This document shows positions 10,601 through 19,250 of a stretch of DNA of 64,000 nucleotides, in pieces. Source of the stretch: Sinomicrobium weinanense. GTDB lineage: Bacteria; Bacteroidota; Bacteroidia; Flavobacteriales; Flavobacteriaceae. The notes under the pieces are model-generated. The model was not told the origin of the DNA and did not search any database. It saw nothing but the letters and a program-made list of their open reading frames with translations. Position 1 is the stretch's first letter, and every line of letters starts with the position of its first letter. The stretch lies in NCBI RefSeq assembly GCF_018863395.1, contig NZ_JAHKRR010000005.1, forward strand, positions 124,001 to 188,000, read 5' to 3'. Position numbers and translations under genes: made by a program.

Positions 10601-10716
10601 GATACAATGGACTCGATCCTGAATTCAGCAATAACGATATTTTCCAGAGAGGTGTTGATTTCGGGTCTTTCCCTAATGTGAAAACATATTCATTAGGAAT
10701 AGAATTTGGCTTTTAA
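7684..10716 (+). CDS. susC: SusC-like TonB-dependent receptor
   Basis: This is a full-length receptor of about 1010 residues. The reading frame is open from 7594, but the ATG at 7684 (or 7690) places a normal signal peptide at the N-terminus, ending near AQAQ, so I take 7684. A carboxypeptidase-regulatory-like domain (SGSITTPDGAPIPFANVLVK) is followed by the SusC box DEVVVVGYGTQ, a plug with LQGLAPGVNVRGGG and ILKDAAAAAIYGSRAANGV, and a 22-stranded-type barrel ending in LGIEFGF (terminal Phe). It imports glycan fragments together with the SusD at 10733-12262, 16 bases downstream in the same operon. Confidence 0.97.
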   Translation: MLMRTMLTFVFRFKFALLLAVFPMQNAQAQDTLEVSGSITTPDGAPIPFANVLVKDTDTGTSADMDGNYSITASSDAILVFSYVGFGTEEIPVNNQTVIHVQLKEDVAALDEVVVVGYGTQQKKDLTSAISIVKSDQIQKRQTTTIAESLQGLAPGVNVRGGGRPGQEARIEIRGLKNLQSANPLYVIDGLITTANRDFNPNDIESVQILKDAAAAAIYGSRAANGVVIITTKKGRSGPLKVSASSKMSLTEVPRYDLAGQEEFVRLNNMAYDNAGLSRQELDLNVNTDWQKEVFRTGLIQDHNVSFSGGGDNSSYFISTNYFGNKGTVISTDFDRVSLRVNTSGRKGIFSVGENLALSNSKTEETGAPEAFRGNPFIDVIRLFPTIPVYDDENPGGYGYGKQGVANTFAANPVAIANLIDRKTENFRIRGNLWAEIDPFPFLKYRFNFGYETSFDDYLYLRREGNWTLNQPYEPSFTNQNKAQSETKLLENTLTFDQEFGKHHITLVAGTTYQKNNYEQINGTKRNLLVNPNTGEYFDVLDLGDQGIVGGFRNESTLISYLGRLEYNYDDRYLLNAVLRRDGSSKFSDENKWSNFPSVSLGWRLNNESFFRSETISDLKLRASYGELGSGDIPDYQYIGLINTFGAIALGDGQTLYPSATQVRLANSQLRWETLKQTNIGIDLGLFDNRLQLTADYFIARTENVLFEFPILLTTGNDGGSPLINAATVENRGFEFNAAYNQVVNDDLSFNASLNLSTLRNELISLGSGLNESIQGNTITRSGEPVGMWYVLQTDGLFQSQEEIDNYTNSQGQVIMPDAQPGDIRFKDVNDDGQITNKDKTVVESPWPDFEMGFNAGVQYKDFDFSMNWIGSFGATVYNGFRSIVDRFDDDSNYRSGIQPWTPENPDTNFPRVVKGTTLNARGDSDRWLENGSFARLKYIGIGYNVPTELLGKIGFDRARISLSAQNIITITRYNGLDPEFSNNDIFQRGVDFGSFPNVKTYSLGIEFGF

Positions 10717-10732
10717 ACATAAACCAATCGCG

Positions 10733-12262
10733 ATGAAAAAATTATTAATCATAAGTACAGTGATATGCACTCTTTTTGCAGTTACCTCCTGCCAAAAAGA
10801 CGAACTGGACCTCAAGAACCCGAATGCCCTTACTACCGACCAGTTCTGGGTAACCCCGGACGATGCCGAAAAAGGGGTCAATGCCATTTACGCCATGTTC
10901 TATAAAGACGGTTTATGGGCGAGATGGGTCTATTTTCGGCTCGACCTCACTTCCGACGAAGGTTTTAGCCAGAGCCCCTGGGTGGAACTGGCAGACTGGA
11001 CCCGGTTTGGTTACATCAATTATAATTTCTGGGAAGGAAATTCGGTAACCTGGCGGGATACTTACAAGGCTATTTTCAGGGCCAACCAGGTACTGGCCAA
11101 TGTCCCGGACATTGAATTTTCGGATGAGAACAGGAAGCAACAGCTCCTGGGCGAAGCCAAATTCCTGAGGGCACTGCATTATTACTACGCCGGAGTGCTC
11201 TGGGAAAATGTCCCCCTTGTACTGGAACCTTCAAAGCCGGACGATCTCCATCCGCAAAATACCAAAGAAGAAGTTTTTGCCCAGGTAGAACAGGATCTGA
11301 CCGAAGCCTTTGCAGCATTACCCGAAGCCTGGGACGCTGCACAAACCGGAAGGCCTACAAAAGGGGCGGCAAAAGCCATGCTTGCCAAGCTCTATATGCA
11401 GCAACACCGCTGGGAAGATGCCAAATCTACCCTGGAATACCTTATCAAGGGAGAGGGGGCCATGTACAGCCTGGTAGATCATTACGAGGATAACTTTACG
11501 CACCTCAATGAGAATAATTCCGAATCCGTGTATGAGATCCAGTTTGGCGACCAGCGACGTGGCGGGACCGGTGAAGGCCAGGATGCCTCCGTGTCTACAA
11601 CAAGAGCGCAATTCTTCGCTCCCCGGGGGATCGGATGGTCCGACGGCCAGGCCCGTTTCTGGCTCGTGAATGCCTTCAAACAGGAGCAGACCTCAGATGG
11701 AAAAATTGATGAACGGCTGCGTTATTCCCTGTTCTATCCGGACCTTTTTAAAGATTTCGGAGATAAAATCTACGGAAGGGACTGGGAATGGGGCGATCAG
11801 GAAGCCTGGTTCCGGAAATACCAAAGGGACTATTACCGCGAAAATGAGGACTACTACTCTGAAGTGAATTTCCGGTTGATCCGCTATGCCGATGTGCTGC
11901 TTCGCTATGCCGAGGTACTGAATGAACTCGGCATGACCTCCGATGCCTACCAGTACGTGGACATGGTCAGGGCAAGGGCAAACATGGCACCTCTGGCAAC
12001 GGCCTATCCCGGGATCGGGAATAACCGGGAAGCGTTCCTGAACCGTTTAAAAACCGAACGTGTACTGGAACTCTCCGGCGAAAGTGTGCGATGGGAAGAC
12101 CTGAAAAGATGGGGTGACCTTGAGGATCAGGCATCCGTAGATGAAATTGCGGAAAGAGACCCCGATTTCGAGAATTTCGAAGTCGGCAAACACCTCCGTT
12201 TACCTATACCCCAGGTGGAAGTTGAAAATAATCCTAACCTGGAGCAAAATCCGGGATATTAA
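10733..12262 (+). CDS. susD: SusD/RagB-like surface glycan-binding lipoprotein
   Basis: I take the ATG at 10733 because it opens a lipoprotein signal peptide (MKKLLIISTV...VTSC) with the lipidated Cys in VTSCQKD; the frame also extends slightly upstream. The body of about 510 residues shows the SusD architecture: an N-terminal TPR-like helical region (LLGEAKFLRALHYYY) and a C-terminal RagB domain with RYADVLLRYAEVLNELG, LKTERVLELSGE and RWEDLKRWG, ending in LEQNPGY. It caps the preceding SusC barrel and captures oligosaccharides at the cell surface. Confidence 0.97.
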   Translation: MKKLLIISTVICTLFAVTSCQKDELDLKNPNALTTDQFWVTPDDAEKGVNAIYAMFYKDGLWARWVYFRLDLTSDEGFSQSPWVELADWTRFGYINYNFWEGNSVTWRDTYKAIFRANQVLANVPDIEFSDENRKQQLLGEAKFLRALHYYYAGVLWENVPLVLEPSKPDDLHPQNTKEEVFAQVEQDLTEAFAALPEAWDAAQTGRPTKGAAKAMLAKLYMQQHRWEDAKSTLEYLIKGEGAMYSLVDHYEDNFTHLNENNSESVYEIQFGDQRRGGTGEGQDASVSTTRAQFFAPRGIGWSDGQARFWLVNAFKQEQTSDGKIDERLRYSLFYPDLFKDFGDKIYGRDWEWGDQEAWFRKYQRDYYRENEDYYSEVNFRLIRYADVLLRYAEVLNELGMTSDAYQYVDMVRARANMAPLATAYPGIGNNREAFLNRLKTERVLELSGESVRWEDLKRWGDLEDQASVDEIAERDPDFENFEVGKHLRLPIPQVEVENNPNLEQNPGY

Positions 12263-12385
12263 AGGGAGCATATAAAGTGTTTACAACTGGTTAAACTTAA
12301 ATAGCGACCCGCAGAGAACGATAAGATCTGTGCCTTTCTGCGGCATCTGCGGGACAAAAAGGCAAAGAAAACTCTAAATTAACTT

Positions 12386-12571
12386 AGAGACTGTCTAAAT
12401 TTTGTTTTTGGAATATTTTATAGTGTATTTTTTCGTCAGACGAAGGTATTTTGAGGCACATAGCATTAGCTACGTGGCGAAAAATAGCTGAAGTACGGTT
12501 GCTGAGCGCAGCCGAAGCATGGCGGAAAAAGACGCATAAAAGAACCAAAGGATAAAACTTAGACAGTCTCT
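12386..12571. mobile_element. MITE-like intergenic element with 13-bp terminal inverted repeats
   Basis: AGAGACTGTCTAA (12386-12398) is the exact reverse complement of TTAGACAGTCTCT (12559-12571), bounding 186 bp without a supported gene. It lies in the 12263-12616 gap between susD and the GH5-like gene. The ends resemble those of the elements at 43011-43165 and 54858-54969. No transposase is encoded inside. Target-site duplication is not evident beyond the AT-rich flanks. Confidence 0.6.
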
Positions 12572-12616
12572 TAACCTATTCCGAAAAAAATATTCGGGCC
12601 ATTTATACACATCATA

Positions 12617-13786
12617 ATGAAGACAATTTTAAACTGGAAATTTTATGCAATGCTCATCCTTATTCTGGTGGGCTGTAAAGAAAAAACGAACAAAAACACA
12701 AAAACCGAAACAAAGACAGAAACAACCACCCGTTCCGTCTGGTCTGAAGAGAAAGCCAATCAATGGTATGAGAACCAGCCCTGGCTGGTGGGTGCAAACT
12801 TTAGTCCCAGTACGGCTATTAACCAGCTCGAAATGTGGCAGGAAGAAACCTTCGATCCCGAAACCATAGACAGGGAACTGGGGTGGGCGGCAGCGATCGG
12901 CATGAACACTATGCGGGTTTATTTGCACGACCTGCTTCATAAACAGGACAAAGAAGGTCTTTATGACCGGATGGATCAATACCTTGCCATTGCTGACAAG
13001 CACCATATCCGAACATTGTTTGTCCTGTTCGATTCCTGCTGGGACCCGTTTCCTGCCCTCGGTGAGCAAAGGGCGCCGAAACCCCACGTGCACAATTCCG
13101 GCTGGATGCAAAGCCCCGGGCAGAAAGTACTTCAGGATGCTTCGCAATACGGAAGACTGGAAAGCTATGTAAAAGAAACCATTGCTGAGTTCAAAGACGA
13201 TGACCGCATACTTGGATGGGACTTATGGAATGAACCGGATAATATGACCGGGCCTTCCTATGAAGATGTCGAGATCCCCAACAAGGCAGATCTGGTCCTG
13301 TCTTTGCTCAAAAACACCTTCGCCTGGGCAAGAGAGGCCAATCCGAGCCAGCCCCTGACCTCCGGGGTCTGGACAGGAGACTGGAGTTCGCATGAAGACA
13401 TGAAACCCATGCACAAATTACAACTGGAACAATCGGATATCATATCATTTCACAATTACAACGATCCGGAAGATTTTGAAGAAAAGATCGGACAACTCCA
13501 AAGATATGGCAAGCCCATGCTATGTACGGAATATATGGCAAGGCCCAATGGCAGTACATTTGAAGGGTTTTTACCTGTCGCCAAAAAACACCGTATCGGC
13601 ATGTACAACTGGGGGCTGGTTGACGGAAAAACACAGACCAAATACCCCTGGGACAGCTGGACAAAACAATACACTTCCGAGCCGGACCTCTGGTTTCACG
13701 AAGTCTTCCGAAAAGACGGCAAACCCTATAAAAAAGAGGAAACCCAATTGATCTCGGAACTGACATCGGAAGTAAACGCAAAATAA
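12617..13786 (+). CDS. GH5-like (clan A) glycoside hydrolase lipoprotein
   Basis: This 389-residue protein has a lipobox ending in LVGC (Cys20), so it is predicted to be a lipoprotein. The TIM-barrel pattern of clan GH-A is visible: the probable acid/base Glu206 in GWDLWNEPDN and the nucleophile Glu305 in PMLCTEYMARP, with NTMRVYLHDLL and HIRTLFVLFDSCWDP on earlier strands. Relatives are often annotated as cellulase-family or 1,4-beta-xylanase proteins, but sequence alone does not fix the substrate. It follows susD and precedes a tight run of GH43 genes, so it probably helps cut the same polysaccharide. Confidence 0.88.
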   Translation: MKTILNWKFYAMLILILVGCKEKTNKNTKTETKTETTTRSVWSEEKANQWYENQPWLVGANFSPSTAINQLEMWQEETFDPETIDRELGWAAAIGMNTMRVYLHDLLHKQDKEGLYDRMDQYLAIADKHHIRTLFVLFDSCWDPFPALGEQRAPKPHVHNSGWMQSPGQKVLQDASQYGRLESYVKETIAEFKDDDRILGWDLWNEPDNMTGPSYEDVEIPNKADLVLSLLKNTFAWAREANPSQPLTSGVWTGDWSSHEDMKPMHKLQLEQSDIISFHNYNDPEDFEEKIGQLQRYGKPMLCTEYMARPNGSTFEGFLPVAKKHRIGMYNWGLVDGKTQTKYPWDSWTKQYTSEPDLWFHEVFRKDGKPYKKEETQLISELTSEVNAK

Positions 13787-13790
13787 AGAC

Positions 13791-14840
13791 ATGGATTTAA
13801 CAGCCCCGATCTTCAGGACGTGGACCATAGTACCGGCCCTGTTCCTCTTTACGATCTGTAATGCCCAGCAACCCGATCCTCCCGGGCAGGTAGCGGAAGG
13901 CGAAAAACCCGAAAATGAGGCCTATCTCTTTGCACATATGACACACGAAGACTATGGCCGCCTGTATTATACCGTAAGCCTGGACGGGTTGCATTGGAAT
14001 ACATTGAATCGCGGGAAAAAGGTCTTTGAAGATTATCATGGCCACCCCGATATTGCCAAAGGGCCCGACAATCGCTATTATATTGCAGGAAATACGAGCG
14101 ATGCATCTCCCGATATCAATATCTGGGTCTCGGAAGACCTGATCTCCTGGAAAAAGCATTCCGTTTATACCCCCGACCTGAAAAGCACTCCGGATTACGA
14201 TGAGGCCCTGCAAAGGATCGGTGCCCCAAAATTGTTCTATGACGAGGCTTCCAACCAATTTATAATGACCTGGCATACCCCGCACAAGGAGGGCACCGAA
14301 GAAGACCCTGAAAGATACTGGGCGAGCCAGCGAACCTTATATGTCCTTTCAAAAGACCTGATCTCTTTTGAAGGACCTCCCAAAAAATTGTTCAATTGGG
14401 AATTCGGTACGATAGATGTCATTATCCGAAAGGTTGAAGACACCTATTATGCCATTTTAAAAGATGAGACCTACCCCACCCTCTACTGGCCTACCGGAAA
14501 AACGATCCGCATTGCACGTTCAGACGCTTTACTTGGTCCGTATTCCCTGCCACAGGATCCCATAAGCCCGAATTTCAGGGAAGCCCCCGCATTGATCCCG
14601 TCGCCGGATGGAAAAATATGGTATTTGTATTACGAACAATACCCGGGAGTTTCTTACGGCCTTTCCATAGCCGATAATCTCAACGGCCCCTGGTATCAGG
14701 CTTCCGGATATACCTTTTTCAGCGATTGGGATAAATACAGTTTGCCGGCCAAAGTGAGGCACGGCTGTATGCTACCTATTTCGAAAAAGGAATACGATAC
14801 ATTGGTCCAAAAATTCGGAATAGAAAACAATGAGAAATAA
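13791..14840 (+). CDS. GH43-like five-bladed propeller hydrolase (Bt3655-like)
   Basis: This 349-residue secreted protein has a signal peptide ending near CNAQQ. The opening YLFAHMTHEDYGRLYYTVS resembles the Bt3655-like branch of GH43, some of which act on galactofuranosides or arabinosides. Candidate catalytic residues are Asp87 (HPDIAKGPD), Asp209 (GTIDVII) and Glu264 (REAPALI), in the spacing expected of base, pKa modulator and acid. It starts four bases after the GH5-like gene, so the two are surely cotranscribed. The subfamily assignment is from remembered motifs and is less certain than the fold. Confidence 0.8.
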   Translation: MDLTAPIFRTWTIVPALFLFTICNAQQPDPPGQVAEGEKPENEAYLFAHMTHEDYGRLYYTVSLDGLHWNTLNRGKKVFEDYHGHPDIAKGPDNRYYIAGNTSDASPDINIWVSEDLISWKKHSVYTPDLKSTPDYDEALQRIGAPKLFYDEASNQFIMTWHTPHKEGTEEDPERYWASQRTLYVLSKDLISFEGPPKKLFNWEFGTIDVIIRKVEDTYYAILKDETYPTLYWPTGKTIRIARSDALLGPYSLPQDPISPNFREAPALIPSPDGKIWYLYYEQYPGVSYGLSIADNLNGPWYQASGYTFFSDWDKYSLPAKVRHGCMLPISKKEYDTLVQKFGIENNEK

Positions 14841-15006
14841 AAACAGGAAGGATCATGTGATCATATGCTAATACAGTAAGCGTAGTCCATGTATGACAAT
14901 TCGATAATTGAAGAATAGTGTTATTTTACCACAGAGTGCCACAAAGTTGTTACACAGAGATCCACAAAGGGCCAGGCAGAAACCAGATTTCCGGCGGAAA
15001 AAACCC

Positions 15007-15039
15007 GCAACCGGCAACTGGCAACCGGCAACCGGCAAC
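15007..15039. repeat. GGCAAC-type tandem repeat before a GH43 gene
   Basis: GCAACCGGCAACTGGCAACC-type units are repeated just upstream of the ATG at 15052. The same unit, inverted, occurs at 56756-56801. The wider gap 14841-15051 also holds CACAGAG...CACAAAG direct repeats and no supported gene. Confidence 0.7.
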
Positions 15040-15051
15040 AAAAACAAATAC

Positions 15052-16080
15052 ATGAAAAAACAACTCATACTTTTATTCCTGCTCGCCTGCGGAAGCCTTT
15101 TCGCACAGGAGCGAACCTTTACCAACCCGCTGTTGCCTTCGGGGGCGGACCCTTACAGCACATATCACAACGGGTATTATTACTACACGCACACCCTCGG
15201 TAACAAGCTGACGCTCTGGAAAACCAAAAACCTGGCCGACCTCAAAAATGCAGAAAGCAAACTCATCTGGACACCGCCGGAAGGAACTTTATATTCCAAA
15301 GATATCTGGGCACCTGAGTTCCATATCATCGACGGAAAGTGGTATGTATATTTTGCAGCCGATGACGGGGACAATAACAACCACCGCATGTATGTACTGG
15401 AAAACACTTCGGAAGACCCCTTCCGGGGAACCTGGGATTTCAAGGGCAGGGTCGCGGCCTGGCCGGACCGGTGGGCCATTGACGGGAATGTTTTTAAATA
15501 CAACGATGAACTTTACATGATCTGGTCCGGCTGGGAAGGTAACACCAACGGGCAGCAGAATATCTATATCGCCAAAATGAAAAACCCATGGACCATGGAC
15601 GGCAAACGCGTTTTAATCGCCGAACCGACCTATACCTGGGAAAAACAGGGCGACCTGGACGACGAGATCAATCCGCCACACGTCAATGTCAACGAAGGCC
15701 CTCAATACCTGGAGCACGACGGAAAGATATTTATTGTTTTTTCTGCAAACGGATGCTGGACGGATTATTATGCCCTGGGCCTGCTAAGCCTGGAAGGCCG
15801 GGATATCCTGAATCCCGCTTCCTGGAAAAAGCACCCTGAGCCCATCTTTACCAAATCGGAAAAGCATTCGGTCTATGCCCCGGGGCACAATTCTTTTTTT
15901 AAGTCCCCGGACGGTACGGAAGACTGGATACTGTATCACGCCAATTCCAATCCCGGTGACGGTTGCGTGGGAAAACGCTCCCCGAGAATGCAAAAGATCG
16001 AATGGAACAAAGACGGGACCCCGAACCTGGGCATCCCTGTTTCGGAAGGCACGGTGTTAAAAATACCCTCGGAAAATTAA
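15052..16080 (+). CDS. GH43 alpha-L-arabinofuranosidase-like enzyme
   Basis: I take the ATG at 15052, which begins a good signal peptide (MKKQLILLFLLACGSLFAQ). The frame is open from 14908, but that segment is repeat DNA. The mature propeller of about 325 residues carries a GH43 triad: Asp33 (PSGADPY), Asp144 (WAIDGNVF) and Glu215 (VNEGPQYL), plus the late motif YAPGHNSFF with its metal-binding His. The pattern is closest to the GH43_26-type exo-arabinofuranosidases in my memory. It probably removes arabinose from oligosaccharides imported or held by the SusCD pair. Confidence 0.88.
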   Translation: MKKQLILLFLLACGSLFAQERTFTNPLLPSGADPYSTYHNGYYYYTHTLGNKLTLWKTKNLADLKNAESKLIWTPPEGTLYSKDIWAPEFHIIDGKWYVYFAADDGDNNNHRMYVLENTSEDPFRGTWDFKGRVAAWPDRWAIDGNVFKYNDELYMIWSGWEGNTNGQQNIYIAKMKNPWTMDGKRVLIAEPTYTWEKQGDLDDEINPPHVNVNEGPQYLEHDGKIFIVFSANGCWTDYYALGLLSLEGRDILNPASWKKHPEPIFTKSEKHSVYAPGHNSFFKSPDGTEDWILYHANSNPGDGCVGKRSPRMQKIEWNKDGTPNLGIPVSEGTVLKIPSEN

Positions 16081-16150
16081 TACCGAATGACTGTTGATCC
16101 ACTAAAATTTAAGCTGTTGACGCAATTTTTAGCTTTTGACCAGGTGCTGG

Positions 16151-16253
16151 AACTCCCCTCTTCAAACGAGGAGGGGCGTCCCGCTTGGTGGAACGGAGAG
16201 TTTAACCCGGGCCATGACCTGGGCGGCTTTCTAACCCCCGGTCTCCGGGGTTG
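16151..16253. repeat. GC-rich hairpin-forming intergenic repeat
   Basis: The gap 16081-16308 contains nested hairpins, including CCCCTC...GAGGAGGGG near 16156-16177 and AACCCCCGG...CCGGGGTT at 16232-16252. No poly-T tract follows, so this looks like a REP-type repeat and not a terminator. It could still trim or stabilise the operon mRNA. Confidence 0.5.
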
Positions 16254-16308
16254 AACTTCAAAAATTAACATATTATCTGCAATATCGGGAACGGAAATAT
16301 CAGAACTC

Positions 16309-17349
16309 ATGAGATCATATTTTAATATACTGTTCTTTTTCTTAAGCGGATTTGCAGCCTGCCAGGAACCTGCTTCACCCAAACCCGGGGAGGGACATCA
16401 GCTATTTACCAATCCCGTAGTAGCCCGGAATTTTCCCGACCCCACAGTGATCAAAGCGCATGACGGGTTTTATTATGCTTACGCTACAAATACTACGGTA
16501 AACGGGGAGACCCTGAACATTCAGGTTTTAAAATCGAAAGACCTTTTACACTGGCAGGCCTGTGGGGATGCCCTGCCTGAAAAACCGCACTGGGCGTCTT
16601 CGGATTTCTGGGCGCCTCATGTGATATACAGGGAATCAAAAGGGAAATACTACCTTTACTATTCCGGCGAATCCGTAGCGGATGATACGGGGAAATGCCT
16701 GGGTGTTGCGGTTTCCGATACGCCGGAAGGCCCTTTCACAGACAAGGGAGAACCTTTATTATGCGGAAAGGGCTTTGTGAACATTGACCCCATGGTCTTC
16801 CAGGATCCCGGTTCCGGAAAAATATTTTTGTACTGGGGTTCAGGGTTCGAAAGTATTAAAGTCCGTGAACTTTCTGATGATATGTTAGATTTCAAAGCAA
16901 ATTCAGCAACAACGGCACTGGTCCATCCCGTAAAAAACAACGATCAGCACAATTATGAAAAACTGGTCGAAGGGGTATGGGTAACGAAACACAAAAATTT
17001 CTACTACCTTTTCTATTCCGGCGACAATTGTTGTGGAGAAAATGCCCATTATGCCGTAATGGTTGCCCGGTCAAAACATCCTGCCGGGCCCTTCGAGAAG
17101 TATAAAAACGCACAGGGAACCCCCGTTATTCTCCATCAAAACCACAAATGGCTTGCCCCGGGACACAATTCGGTCATTGCAGATGATTCCGGCAGGCATT
17201 GGATCATGTATCACGCTATAAACAGGCAGAGCCCGGAAAAGGGAAGGCTTTTTCTTATGGATAGGCTCATATATTCAAACGGATGGCCCGAAATTAAAGG
17301 CGGCTCCCCCTCCATAGATCAAATAAAAACACCCCTAATAAAACAGTAA
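16309..17349 (+). CDS. GH43 glycoside hydrolase lipoprotein
   Basis: This 346-residue protein has a lipobox in GFAAC (Cys18). The propeller contains Asp44 in NFPDPTV, Asp160 in NIDPMVF and Glu221 in KLVEGVWV, matching the GH43 base, modulator and acid. The late LAPGHNSVI motif supplies the usual His. Members with this layout are arabinanases, arabinofuranosidases or beta-xylosidases. The stop codon overlaps the start of the next GH43 gene by one base (17349), showing translational coupling. Confidence 0.9.
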   Translation: MRSYFNILFFFLSGFAACQEPASPKPGEGHQLFTNPVVARNFPDPTVIKAHDGFYYAYATNTTVNGETLNIQVLKSKDLLHWQACGDALPEKPHWASSDFWAPHVIYRESKGKYYLYYSGESVADDTGKCLGVAVSDTPEGPFTDKGEPLLCGKGFVNIDPMVFQDPGSGKIFLYWGSGFESIKVRELSDDMLDFKANSATTALVHPVKNNDQHNYEKLVEGVWVTKHKNFYYLFYSGDNCCGENAHYAVMVARSKHPAGPFEKYKNAQGTPVILHQNHKWLAPGHNSVIADDSGRHWIMYHAINRQSPEKGRLFLMDRLIYSNGWPEIKGGSPSIDQIKTPLIKQ

Positions 17350-18296
17350 TGAAAAACCGGAAATACATTGCCCTACTGTTTTTACTTTCTTTGAAAGCAT
17401 GGGGCCAGGACATTGAGAAAGAACAGATATACCTGGCAGACCCCACGATCTTTAAAGACAATGGCATTTATTACCTCTACGGCACAAAAAACGACCCCAG
17501 GATCGAGGGCGAAGGGTTCCTGGTCTATACTTCCACAGACCTTAAACACTGGCAGGGGCCTGTTGGGGCAAAAAACGGTTTTGCCCTGAAAAAAGGAGAT
17601 GCTTTTGGCACTGAGGGATTCTGGGCCCCTCAAATATTCAAATACCATTCAAAATATTACATGGCTTATACGGCCAACGAGCACATTGCCATAGCTACCG
17701 GTGATAGTCCTCTGGGGCCGTTTACCAATAACATGAAAGCCCTTAAAGCCCCGGTAAAACAGATCGACCCTTTTGTTTTCTTTGATGATGGAAAGATTTA
17801 TTTGTATCACGTCAGGTTACAGGACGGAAACAGGATCTTCGTTGCAGAGATGACAAAAGACCTCCAGGGCATTAAACCGGAAACCCTGAGGGAATGTATA
17901 AATGCCCGGGAAGGCTGGGAAAATACAAAGGATGCGGAATGGCCTGTCTCCGAAGGGCCTACCGTACTTAAAAAAGACGGGCTTTACTATCTGTTCTATT
18001 CGGCCAATGATTTCAGAAACCCGGATTATGCCGTGGGGTATGCCGTTAGTAAAAACCCGCTCGGCCCCTGGAAAAAGAGCAAATACAACCCCGTCATTTC
18101 AACAAAAAACACGGGCAAAGCAGGCACCGGGCATGGAGATCTCATAAAAGATGACAAAGGCTCCCTCTATTATGTGTTGCACACCCACTATTCCAACCGG
18201 GAGGTACACCCGAGAAAAACGGCGTTGATCAAATTCGATTTTCAGGACCACAGATTTAAAGCCTCAAAAGACAGTTTTCAATGGATCGGGTTATAG
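17349..18296 (+). CDS. GH43 glycoside hydrolase, secreted
   Basis: This 315-residue protein has a signal peptide ending near AWGQ. GH43 triad candidates are Asp31 (YLADPTIF), Asp140 (QIDPFVF) and Glu202 (VSEGPTVL), with GTGHGDLI as the late His motif. It is the last plus-strand gene of the utilization operon and differs from the other three GH43 proteins over most of its length, so this is not a recent tandem duplication. It ends 24 bases from the convergent gene at 18321. Likely substrates are arabino- or xylo-oligosaccharides. Confidence 0.88.
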   Translation: MKNRKYIALLFLLSLKAWGQDIEKEQIYLADPTIFKDNGIYYLYGTKNDPRIEGEGFLVYTSTDLKHWQGPVGAKNGFALKKGDAFGTEGFWAPQIFKYHSKYYMAYTANEHIAIATGDSPLGPFTNNMKALKAPVKQIDPFVFFDDGKIYLYHVRLQDGNRIFVAEMTKDLQGIKPETLRECINAREGWENTKDAEWPVSEGPTVLKKDGLYYLFYSANDFRNPDYAVGYAVSKNPLGPWKKSKYNPVISTKNTGKAGTGHGDLIKDDKGSLYYVLHTHYSNREVHPRKTALIKFDFQDHRFKASKDSFQWIGL

Positions 18297-18320
18297 TTGA
18301 TGAGCTGAACACACAGCGGG

Positions 18321-19250
18321 TCATTTATTATATGTTACAACAACCATCACCGGATAATGATCGGACGGAAGCCTGATCTTATTTCCGTATAATTTTATTT
18401 CTTTCGGATAATTCCCGGAATTGACCAGTTGTTCCAGGCTTTCTCCCCTGATCTTGTACGAATCGGTCAGTACCCCGTGTTTTTTCACCTTAAAGCCGGG
18501 CGATACAAATACGTGATCTATCCTGCTTGTAGTTGTTGAATTGGGGTCGAACCCATTGTAAGTTCCTTCAGCACCGTATTTCAGCAAGGCTAGGTCGTAA
18601 GTATCGGTCAACTGTTCAGAAGCATTCAATATCTTATAGCTGGGGCTGTTCTGGTCCACATTAAAATCTCCTGTTAGTACAACCGGTATTTCTCCTGCCA
18701 GTTCTTTTATTTTTTTGAGGATAAGACGGGCACTTTCCTTTCGGGCCACTGTACCTACGTGATCGAAATGGACATTAAAAAAATAAAACTCAAAACCGGT
18801 ATCCTTTACCCGGAACCTGCCCCAGGAACAAATGCGGGGCAATACGGCATCCCAGCCCTTATTCGGATATGCCGGGTCTGGCGACAGCCAGAAATCTCCC
18901 TGCTCCAGCACACTTAGCGAGGCTGTTTTATAGAATATGGCAGAATGCTCTCCTTTTTGTTTTCCATCGTCCCTTCCTACGCCTATAAAATCATATCCCG
19001 GTAATTCCGTCTTTAGCTGATTGAGCTGGTGCTGAAGCCCCTCCTGACTGCCAAAGATGTCGAAATCGTGGAAGCGGATCAGTTTGGCAACGGTCTCTTT
19101 TCTGAATTTCCAGTTATCGAGGGAATCTGACGGGTTGTCGTACCTTAAGTTATAACTCGCCACGTTCAGGGATTGTGCATAAACCGTACAAAAGCTGCAT
19201 AGCACCCATAGTATGGCCAAATAATAATTACGTTGAACTTTTTGTTTCAT
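18321..19250 (-). CDS. Secreted endonuclease/exonuclease/phosphatase-family protein
   Basis: This 309-residue protein has a signal peptide ending at VYAQ, followed by the EEP fold: NVASYNLRYDN, DIFGSQEGLQHQLNQL (metal Glu), NVHFDHVG, VLTGDFNVD and the C-terminal catalytic SDHYPVMV. All core acidic and His residues of the superfamily are present. Such secreted proteins are frequent at the ends of flavobacterial glycan loci and may act as phosphodiesterases or phosphatases; their real substrate is rarely known. It is convergent with the GH43 operon. Confidence 0.9.
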   Translation of the reverse strand: MKQKVQRNYYLAILWVLCSFCTVYAQSLNVASYNLRYDNPSDSLDNWKFRKETVAKLIRFHDFDIFGSQEGLQHQLNQLKTELPGYDFIGVGRDDGKQKGEHSAIFYKTASLSVLEQGDFWLSPDPAYPNKGWDAVLPRICSWGRFRVKDTGFEFYFFNVHFDHVGTVARKESARLILKKIKELAGEIPVVLTGDFNVDQNSPSYKILNASEQLTDTYDLALLKYGAEGTYNGFDPNSTTTSRIDHVFVSPGFKVKKHGVLTDSYKIRGESLEQLVNSGNYPKEIKLYGNKIRLPSDHYPVMVVVTYNK

